A DNA stretch of 56,529 bases from Folioceros fuciformis (lineage: Eukaryota > Anthocerotophyta > Anthocerotopsida > Anthocerotales). The stretch spans positions 473,790-530,318 of the forward strand of contig JBNGIO010006320.1 of NCBI GenBank assembly GCA_049999805.1, read 5' to 3'. Made by a program: the position numbers and the translations under genes. The notes beneath the pieces are model-generated. The model saw only the letters and a list, made by a program, of their open reading frames with translations, was not told where the DNA came from and did not search any database. Shown piece after piece: positions 48,421-56,529 of this stretch. Each line of letters starts with the position of its first letter. Position 1 is the first letter of the stretch.

Positions 48421-48469
48421 TAGTCCAGTGGAACGCAAGGAGAAGGTTCAGTAGGATTAGAAACCACAT
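48233..48469 (-). CDS. Candidate secreted repeat peptide: signal peptide plus 13-residue tandem repeats
   Basis: Intronless, 78 aa. It begins MWFLILLNLLLAFHW, a short hydrophobic signal-peptide-like segment. It then carries hydrophilic repeats of the form GKLHGKHDNAMD(P/L), diverged at the N-terminal copy (EKFHGKYGNAMDP). The 39-bp DNA repeat underlies this and keeps frame until a 2-bp deletion at about 48245, after which the frame ends (GKLWKA, stop). Beyond the deletion two or three more repeat units exist in another frame and lead into non-repeat sequence, so the gene may once have been longer. I recognise no family. It could be a precursor of small secreted peptides, or simply a minisatellite with a chance ORF. 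No transcript evidence is available here. Confidence 0.35.
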   Translation of the reverse strand: MWFLILLNLLLAFHWTMSFQEKFHGKYGNAMDPGKLHGKHDNAMDPGKLHGKHDNAMDLGKLHGKHDNAMDLGKLWKA

Positions 48470-48477
48470 GTTGCCTA

Positions 48478-48605
48478 GAGGAGAGATAGATCAAGCACAC
48501 ATAGGATCCAGCACTAGAACGCACTTAAGCTACATCAGCCTGGAGGAGAGATAAGATCAAGCACATATAGGATCCAGCACTAGAACGCACTTAACCTACA
48601 CCGGT
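48478..48605. repeat. 65-bp direct repeat, two copies
   Basis: GAGGAGAGATA followed by AGATCAAGCACA, ATAGGATCCAGCACTAGAAC and GCACTTAA recurs at 48478 and 48543 with few differences. It lies just upstream (minus-strand sense) of the repeat-peptide ORF. Confidence 0.85.
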
Positions 48606-51015
48606 GGAAATTTAATGATGAAGTTTGGTGTGACAAATGCAATGAAGTTTCTGCGAAAAAGTACAAGCATTAGACCAACATTCTAGCAATCCCACTATGG
48701 ATGTAGCGTGACAAGACGTGTGGCAACGTACGATCCACATTCCAGGCTTTTCCAATGGTGTTCCACCTGTGCCGCACATGACTGAACAATCCAACTTGGT
48801 TGCTTTTATTGGACATATAGCTTCGTGGTTGCAGCTATGATGCCACCGTGATGTCCGAGCATTACAAATCACAGAGCTATCCGAGAGGATGACGCAGGAC
48901 TGGGATTGGAAATCTAGCGTTGTTAAGGCGTGCAACGTATCCAACGCCATCAGCATGTTCGGAAGAAATGGATTGACGACTTCTGGGAAGAAAGGGTGGA
49001 CATAACTACCGAAAATGGAAAAGAAAAACCCGACCAAGATTGAATGCTCTTAATAAGAACGATGGTGGGGCATGGAGAAGGGACAGAAACCCGAAAGCCC
49101 CCTGAATTGCGCATTGCGCATCACGCATCACGTGCACTAGCTCGTGAGGAGGGCACGACAACACTGTTCAGATGTACCAGAACTAGTGCTGTTGAACCTG
49201 TTTCAGTGACAAGGTTTGAGAACGTGGACGTGTCAGTTCTTGTGCAAAATTGCGGGTAGGAAGAAAAATAAGGCGGTGGCTGGCCAGCAAGAGCAAGAGA
49301 ATTCCCAGGATGAAATGTCTTGCTGCAAACTATGCTAAGGGAGATGGATTCTCCGTCCCGAGCTGTGTGGAGCAAGTCCCTCCTCGGTGCCTCTCCACAT
49401 GAAGTAGAACCTTGTCGCTGTCCTCTACTTTCGGAATTTGTCATGGTCCCCGGGTGCCTGTCTGCTCGTCGCCAGCGTCTACAATGCTGTTTCATGGAGA
49501 GTGCTCTTAATCATGCGCCATGACCACAAATGGAGCTGGCATAGGGACCTGGCTAGAGTCTGTCACAGCCGTCAAATGGCGCCCGCTTCCCGTGAGCTGT
49601 TTGTTATGTCCTCCACTTCACGACTCTACTGTCGGATGCAGAATTCGGAAGAGAAGGAGAGTGATGAAATTACTCGATTCGGATCTTATCTGTGTTCCGA
49701 GAACCTCAACTCACATGTGCTGCCAGTGCTGTCCTTGTGCTGCTTTCGTGTGGGAATCTCCCACCTCTGGACACTACAGACAGCCACCATCAACGAAAGG
49801 TCCGCGACATTTGCTGTGTTCTACGGAAAGGGAGTGCAGGCAGTCCAAGCGCGCCACTCGCTACCATAAGAAAATGTTGAGGAAACTGCCCTTTCTCTAT
49901 CACAACCAGTAAACAGGTGCTCCCACTGCATGCACGGCAGCGCTGCCACGACGGACTGAGTACCTACACAGTACACGGCCAATCCCTACGGCACACGGCA
50001 ACCACGATCACGGGCGGCCTGTCGCTTACGGGTTACTGTTTGGCACTATGCACGCTGTATACAGCGGAATCGTCACTAGAGATGCTCCTTGGCCTGTCGA
50101 GACTCGACACTTAGAGGATGCGGATCTTCTGGGCCAAGTGGGGCATGTGCTTTTACGCGTACGAAAGTTGTGCAGCAAGAGATTTCAAATTTCTGCTGAT
50201 TCGGAACACTGTTCATGACTGTGTTGCCTCTTAGCACCAGTTTGCATCAAACAAGGACATGATGCCCTCCTGGGTCTTCGAGCTACGTTATAAGTCGATT
50301 GGTCCATGTGAACAACAATGGCTTCAATGGCATCTTACTGCCAGCTTTATTGTGCTGCAGAAGACCTTAACAATGAATGGCAGCAGAGTCAACATGTTTG
50401 CCAGCCTACACCTGTTGAAGGGATCGTGCCCCAACCGAAAGTCGCGGACTTCTTCACCAGAACAAAGATGTGCAAAGTTTGCTTTGAAGATCTTTGCACA
50501 CCTGAAGTGTTCTACACCAGCAGCTGTGCCGCTCCCCAAATACATGGTTACAAGCAGAGGTCAGAGCGAGCAGCTTATCCATCTGCTGGGGAAAAGAGGC
50601 AACCCAGGGATTGAATTTGTCAGGACGGGGTTGTCGAGAGACAAGGTTGCCAGACTGGAAGCCTCCTAACACTCCTCAGGATGATGTCAAGCACGTATGC
50701 ACAAATCCGAGGGGGCTGGCTAGTTCATTCTGCCTGTAGCCTGTGAAGATGGAGGGAGAGAACTATCCCTACGTCATCCTCAAATACATCCGGAGCTACA
50801 ACCTTAGCGTCGTTTCTGTCAAGCACAGCACAGATGTTGAATCCTAGTGGTGAGGGCACCACTTGATTCACATTATAATGTCAGACATTCCCGTATAGGA
50901 TCCTGTTCTCGACAGCCTTTTCATTAGGAGATCTTCAGCATATATGGTGGGGGTGGGGGTACTCGTCGCCTTTGGGAAGAGACAAGAAGCCAAGGGATCA
51001 TGGCAACTCTCATGC
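48606..51015. other. 2.4-kb spacer without recognised genes
   Basis: Several ORFs of 60-140 codons exist on both strands, but none shows a recognisable domain or consistent splice structure. The right end should contain the ethylene-receptor 3'UTR. Confidence 0.45.
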
Positions 51016-53755
51016 TCATTTCCGTCTTTGGGAATCTGTTGAACCCCGCTCCAATAATTCATTAAGCACCACTCGCATTTTGTCCAGCGATATGGGCTTC
51101 AACAAGACACGGTCCATCCCCAGGCTCATGCATCTCTCTCTTGTAGTGCGGTCGGTATTAGCAGTAAGTGCAACCAGCAGGGGCCTCTCATGCCTAGCGA
51201 ATTTCTCCTGAATCCGGACAGCAACTTCATAGCCATCCATGTCAGGCATGCAGACGTCGAGTAACAAAACTCGGAAATTCTGACCGGGTTGTGAAATAAC
51301 TTGAAGGCATTCTTTGCCCGAGCTGACCACCGTAACATCACATCCCAGGCGAATGAGGAGTCCCCTAGTGACCATGCGGTTGACCCTGCAAAAAACAAGC
51401 AATGCAAAGGTCACAACAGGTCTCCCACCGCAGCTTTCCCTGCCTGCTGGAGCTCACTGGTGCCACCATAACAAGTATAAGGTTCTTACCCATTGTCGTC
51501 TGTCACAAGCACCCTGACTCCGCTGAAATCTGTTCTGAGGTGGGCTGGAGGGACAGGAGGCACAATTTTCCGGTCCAAATCAGTGACCAGCTCTGGGAGG
51601 GCCAGCTTCACTATAAATGTCACCACCGAACCCTTGCCTAATCCCTCACTCTCGATCCAGATATGCCCGTCCATAAGGTTGACAAATCTGTAACAAGGAC
51701 AGCAAGACCGATGAGTAAGACTACACATTATCAGCACAGCCATTGAGAAGGAACGCCATGTCTCCATGACCCTCCAGCACTGACCGTTTACAAATTGCCA
51801 ATCCCAATCCAGTTCCACCATAATTCCTCGTCGTTGTGGAGTCTGCTTGCACGAACTTGTTAAATAGTTTGGGAATATCTTGCGCACTGAGCCCTAAGCC
51901 TGTATCCCGTACCTGCGAGAGAGTTCAAGACCTTCGTCAGAATCAAAGCTCGAGAACAGGACGTAGACAACTGGGTCACAACAGTTCGATGCACCAAGAG
52001 GCTTCACGGACAGAGTCCATACCTGTACTCTAATGTAGCAGTGATGATCACCTTGTACTGGCCGAAACTCTGGAAACCGAGGGTCCCTGACATAGTCAGG
52101 ACGTTCTAGGCAAACAGTGACAGTCACACTGCCTTCCTTCGTGAATTTCACAGCGTTTCCAACCACGTTCAGAGCAGTCTGCATTAGTCTCTTGTCATCA
52201 CCAACAGCAAACTCTGGAAGTTCTGTTGCTAGACTCAAGGAGACTGTAAGCTTCTTGACGGAAGCAATTGGTTTTACCAAATTTAGCACCTGCAGCACAG
52301 TGCTACTATCAGTCTCCATGAAGGCTGACATCGGATCATGAAAGCCAATTGCGGGTAGCTCAAAGCCAAACACACCTCTCTGAAAACAGCTGGAAGGTTG
52401 AACGTTCGTGAATCAAGCTCGAGACTACCATCTTCCAAGCGAGAGAGGTCCAAGACGTCATTGATGAGAGTAGCCAACAAGTTACTGCTCTTCAACACAG
52501 TCTCCACCATTGACCTCTGCTCGGGAGTAAGCTCTGTCTCTTGCAGCAGCGATGAGAGAGCGATGATAGCATGCATTGGAGTTCTCATTTCATGATTCAT
52601 CACTGCCAGAAAGTCATTGCGAGCACGTATGGCTGTCTCTGCTTCCCTTCGAGCCATATCAAGAGCAACATTCTGCTCCATAAGAAGATCTCGAGCCTTC
52701 AAGGACTCCTCAAGAATAGCAGCATGTGAGAGGGCTACCGCCACCTACACGAACGGAAGGAAGGAAAGTCATATGTGAGCTCCAAAAGCAACCTACAAAA
52801 AACTATATGAACTAGCTACCCGAGAGGACAAAGGAAGGATATCTACCTGATCAGCTACAACTTCAACTAACTCCAACTCATGTACGTGCCACCTCCGTGC
52901 ACTATCAGATGGCAACATGAGCACCATAAGGGCAAACGGGCGCTTCGCTGTGTCCGGCCAGTCGCCAATGTGAAAGTTTGTCAGGTGCAGCAGGGGCACC
53001 CGGACAGCGACAACATCTCCTGTCATATACTTTCCAGCTCTCGGCCTGGTTATGGCAACAGGACTGTTGGGAGAGATGACAACAGCCCGATTGCTGCTGA
53101 AGACCTGCTTGATAGTGGGATGCTGGATGGGAACTGTAAGTGCCACTGGGCTGGGTTGCCGTAAAGTGTGGGAAAGCTGTAAATCCATACCATTCCGAAC
53201 TGGCATCCACAACGTACACTCTTCCAGAGCTAGAGTCTTGCCAAGCTCCACAAGAGTGGTATTTAAGATGGTATTCTTGTCCAACGTGCTCCGGATCTCA
53301 TGAGTTAGCATCCGCACATGCCGCCCGGTCTCTTCCTGCGTCCTAATAAGTCCCATCTCCCTATCCAACTCCGCAGCCTTATTCTTCAGAAACAACTCCC
53401 TTGTCTTCACACTGAGCAAATCAGGGATAATGTGAACCAACATGAGGGCAGTGGCACATGACACCAACGCAGTAAGGACCTTTGCCGTGGTCATAACCTG
53501 CGCAACTGTCCGGGAGTGACTGGTGAAAGTCCATAAGCTGATCAAGTGCGTGGCGCCACACAACACGATGAAAGCCCCAAACTGCACCAACACCCATCGG
53601 TAGGGGAACACAGCAGACTTCTTCACGAAATATATCAGCTCCAATGGGATGGAGAAATAGGCCAGGGCAATGAAGAAGTCCGAAATGTACTGGTATCTCA
53701 TCAAAAGGTCATCCGAGGGCCACAGAGGTTCCACACAGTTGCAGTGGATGTCCAT
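51016..53755 (-). CDS. ETR1: Ethylene receptor, ETR1 type (subfamily I, with receiver domain)
   Basis: Six exons on the minus strand: 53755-52847, 52744-52376, 52289-52023, 51912-51785, 51687-51490, 51385-51016 (746 aa; Arabidopsis ETR1 has 738). The N-terminus [10 protein letters not shown] carries the two Cys used for the disulfide-linked dimer, then three transmembrane helices of the copper/ethylene site ([39 protein letters not shown]). A GAF domain follows (about 160-310). The His kinase has the phospho-acceptor in [12 protein letters not shown] (about His354), an N box ([13 protein letters not shown]) and a G box ([12 protein letters not shown]). The receiver has the phospho-Asp in [15 protein letters not shown]. 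It acts in the ER membrane as a negative regulator of ethylene signalling through CTR1. The first intron falls exactly after VADQ, as in seed-plant ETR1. Confidence 0.96.
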
Positions 53756-53871
53756 GGCGGCCGAGCGGATGGCAGCAGCGACTGCCGTCAGGGACCCCGC
53801 CCGCTCAATCCAACCCCCGCACCGGCGCAGGGACCCGTCAGGGTTCGCTGGAGGTCTGCATGCCGCGGATA

Positions 53872-53971
53872 CTGTAGGCAGCTCACATCCCCAGGTGCTT
53901 GGAGCCGTCCCTGCCGCATGTAATAGGGTCCTGCGGAGCCATGCTCAGGGAGAATAGATCTGTGAGCTTAC
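53872..53971 (-). promoter_or_regulatory. Probable 5'UTR intron of the ethylene receptor
   Basis: On the minus strand a strong donor (CAG/GTAAGC, G at 53971) and acceptor (CTACAG at 53872-53877) bound 100 bp, about 116 bp before the ATG. The intron contains an ATG (53942) opening a 19-codon uORF that ends at 53883, so retention would place a uORF in the leader. A 5'UTR intron is common in plant ethylene receptor genes. Confidence 0.5.
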
Positions 53972-55109
53972 CTGACCGCAAAAGCCTGAGCTGGAATCCG
54001 GCACAAGGACAGAATGTCAGATCTGCCCTTGTGCCGGAAGAAGCGTTTCCATCAAGGACAAGGGCATAGCCCACGGTGGAGAATACTGCCTTAAGCATTC
54101 AAAGTGACGCCCAGACAAAGTGGGGCAGCCCATTTCAGGCTGGATGCTGTAGCTACGCCAGCTCTGCCTCCCGTGTTGCAAGAAGGCCACACTGTGCGTA
54201 GGGCTCTAGCTCGCTCTATTGCTCGGTCGGTACTGGCTCGGTTAGCCTGGTGCGCGACCACACACCCCAGGCTGACCAATCCTTTTATCGCAACATTTCC
54301 ACATTTTCCTGTGCCGCCTTAATCGAATAAAGAACGACCTTTCTCCTGAGTGTGAATTCACCAACGCGGTCATTGCGCCGTCTTTTACTTCCCAGACTCC
54401 CACTGTTCTGGCCCGACGCCAGGAGCCCTTGCACCATTTACAGTACGCATCCAATACATCACAAAATGTACGTACATACACTCGGATTCTGGGTTCACAA
54501 ATCTTTTTTTACGACACTTTGACTTTCTCTTTACTCCTTGCTGGTTTGTACATGCAGCATCTTCACGTTTGGCTACGGAACAGCAAACCAAACAGCCCTA
54601 CAAATGTTGTGTCATTGCATCGTCATAAATGAGAAAGAGGTTGCTTCCAATTGGTGTTGGTCGGATGTAGCCTTTTTCTCCGAGAAAAACCAAACCAACC
54701 AAGAGCAATATATCATAATATGGTTTTTATTAAAATAATATTACTTTCAATACTTTTTTATTATTTTTTCAAATCAATATGTTACATACACTTATTATTT
54801 GTAGGGGCGCACATTCTGGTTCACTAAGTAGTAAAAATGTACATATAAACTTTTTTGGTTGGTATTATATTTCAAGTATATACAATTTTTTTGGCATTTT
54901 ATTAACAAAGCCCGTTACTCAATGACAAGAACAAATAAATCGCCAATGATGAACTATTATCAAAAAATATAAAAATAATATATACATATACTTTTCACAA
55001 ATATTTGAATATATTTTTTGCAAATAAACATGCTCCTATGTCGTGCCACACAAAATCTGGTCTTCCACATCTAAATCTTTGGACCTTTAAGACTGTTTAG
55101 TCATGTTAT
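53972..55109. other. Ethylene-receptor promoter and AT-rich spacer
   Basis: No gene is recognised. 53972-54600 is of mixed composition and likely promoter. 54690-55030 is very AT-rich with poly-T and TATATA stretches, marking the edge of the gene-dense region before the retroelement fragments. Confidence 0.45.
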
Positions 55110-55870
55110 ACTTTAAATGCATCAAATGGATGTGTGTACTGCCTTTTTGATGGTGAGATCAAGAAGGAAATATATATGGAGCAACCACAAGGCTAAGTGG
55201 ACAAATGCTATCCTCATAAGGTACTCGGATTGCTTAAAGCCTTATATGGGGTTAAACAAAGCGCTATGCTATGGAATGAGAAACTAGATGCATAACTAAA
55301 GGCCCTTGGGTTTGTACAAAGTGCAGTAGACTCATCTGTATACTAGTTAGTGGATGGTTTCGCTTTTTGCATTCTTGTTGTGTACGTCAATGATTGCATC
55401 TTCGCTTGCACCGACACATCCATTCTCAACAAGGTCAAGGATCTTTTGCAAGCTAAGTTTGAGATGAAGGATGTGGGAGCCTTGAAGTTTTACCTTGGTG
55501 TTCAAGCTCTACGTAACCAAGAGAAGGGGTTAATAGTTATCCACCAGAACAAGTACCTAACCAAAATTTTGAAGCGTTTTCAGCTTGACCAAGCAAGACC
55601 AGTATGCACTCCAAGCTCTGGGGGAGTAAAACCGACAATTGATCAATGTGCTTCTAGTGCTGAAGAAATTTCACATATGGAAAAAGGCACCTTATAGACA
55701 TGTTGTCGGACGCCTAATTTTCATATCGAATTGGACACGGGTAGATATAGCCTTCTCCGTCAATAGTGTTTCACATCTCCTAGAGAAGCCAGGCCGTGCT
55801 CACTGGGTAGCAGTGAAGTGCATATATCGCTACTTGAAAGGCACTATGCATTATAGTATTTTCTACCCAG
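55110..55870 (+). mobile_element. Decayed Ty1/copia reverse transcriptase fragment (+)
   Basis: The translation shows the copia RT order: a QMDVxTAFLxG-like segment near 55120, ALYGVKQS near 55235, a degraded YVDD-type site (VVYVNDC, about 55377), FEMKDVGALKFYLGVQ, and the region leading to RNase H (HVVGRLIFISNWTRVDIAFSV). It is broken by an in-frame stop near 55193, others near 55291 and 55342, and a frame change near 55690. No LTR, protease or integrase is seen, so this is an inactive remnant. Confidence 0.85.
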
Positions 55871-56077
55871 CTGGTCTTCCCTTGTGCTTGTCCAAACCGG
55901 CACGGTGCTCGTCCAAACCGTTGTGACCTGAACAAGCATTTCCTAAAGACGTGACCAGTGAGATACTATCTAGAGTGTGAAACGAACAAACCCTAATTAA
56001 TAACTTGGATAAGACTGCTCAAGACCTAATCTAACACTCCCACTCAACCGATCCTAGTTTCGGTTGTCTTCGAAAAT

Positions 56078-56529
56078 TCAACCGTCGATGGATCTGGTTA
56101 ACCCCTTGACACCACCACGATCGTAATTCGCTGAGATGAAGCATCCCACAGCGGCTTTATAGGGGGTAGATTCCATGTCTTTCTTGTCCTGTTCTTTTGT
56201 GGGCTGATCATCTAATGTGAGCTTAGCTCCCATTGCCAAGGGCGTGCTCACAGGTTTCGCATTCTCAAGATTAAAGCAAACTAAAATATCATGTATGTAT
56301 TTTGCTTGGTGTAGGATGATTGTGCCTGTAGTTCTGTTCCTATCCACCTGAACACCTAATCAATAACTTAGGTCACCAAGCTGTTTCATTTTATATTCCT
56401 CTGCGAGCTTCTATTTAGTGTTTGCCATGAGTGGTTCGCTAGTTGCAGCAACCATTAGATCGTCTATGTAAAACATAATTATGACCATGCCAGAGTCATT
56501 CAGCAAGACGTACATGTTAGGATCGGAGT
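56078..56529 (-). mobile_element. Decayed Ty1/copia reverse transcriptase fragment (-)
   Basis: On the minus strand from the window edge: an FYIDDLMVA active-site variant (about 56475), MKQLGDLSY near 56380, an in-frame stop close by, then TIILHQAKYIHDILVCFNLE and STPLAMGAKLTL, ending abruptly after MESTPYKAAVGCF. It faces the + fragment about 200 bp away and differs from it in sequence, so the two come from different elements. It continues past the window edge. Confidence 0.85.

Noticed and set aside
49121-49912. Overlapping ORFs of 120-140 codons on both strands
   Set aside because: No homology I recognise, no splice structure, and the frames conflict with each other.
50318-50614. Plus-strand frame with MCKVCFEDL, reminiscent of a RING/IBR start
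   Set aside because: The following Cys/His spacing does not complete a RING or RBR finger, and no neighbouring exon continues it. Probably chance.

Overview
The window is nuclear DNA of a land plant. Nearly every gene has GT-AG introns of roughly 60-190 bp, and the gene set is embryophyte: a BLADE-ON-PETIOLE type BTB-ankyrin regulator, chloroplast peroxiredoxin Q, plant PI4-kinase alpha, augmin subunit 5, a subfamily-I ethylene receptor and a CLE-receptor-type LRR kinase closest to TDR/PXY. Short introns, high gene density, FkbM-type methyltransferases and a propionyl-CoA carboxylase beta gene (not expected in flowering plants) suggest an early-diverging lineage such as a lycophyte or bryophyte. 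I cannot name the species. Five runs of N (four of exactly 100, one of 10) mark a draft scaffold; two of them fall inside genes.

Layout. 0-3 kb: BOP-like gene (+). 4.5-10.1 kb: two FkbM-family membrane-anchored methyltransferase paralogues (both -), the second divergent with a secreted beta-helix protein (10.3-12.2 kb, +). 12.6-13.5 kb: peroxiredoxin Q (+). 14.4-20.7 kb: PI4K alpha (-), intronless. 21.5-25.0 kb: augmin AUG5 (+), ten exons and one N gap. 25.0-26.4 kb: Iojap/RsfS ribosomal silencing factor (-), 44 bp tail-to-tail with AUG5 and about 115 bp head-to-head with TRM1 (26.5-29.7 kb, +, 12 exons). 29.9-30.4 kb: small unknown protein with a myristoylation-type N-terminus (-). 32.9-36.9 kb: propionyl-CoA carboxylase beta (-), 21 small exons. 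37.7-38.8 kb: a 44/45-bp minisatellite organised in 89-bp dimers. 41.1-44.4 kb: TDR/PXY-like receptor kinase (+). 44.6-46.6 kb: Nit2-like omega-amidase (-) with a 16-nt microexon. 48.15-48.47 kb: a 39-bp tandem repeat that can encode a signal peptide plus 13-residue repeats (-). 51.0-53.8 kb: ETR1-type ethylene receptor (-). 55.1-56.5 kb: two decayed Ty1/copia fragments facing each other.

How the genes relate. There is no operon; these are ordinary plant genes in tight divergent and convergent pairs, separated by AT-rich, repeat-bearing spacers near 31.4-32.9, 37.5-40 and 54.6-56.5 kb. RsfS and TRM1 both serve translation and probably share a promoter. The FkbM genes and the beta-helix protein could act on extracellular glycans, but that is inference. 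Exon boundaries were read by eye from splice consensus, reading-frame phase and similarity to remembered protein families. For the fully modelled genes the phases close correctly, except across the N gaps.
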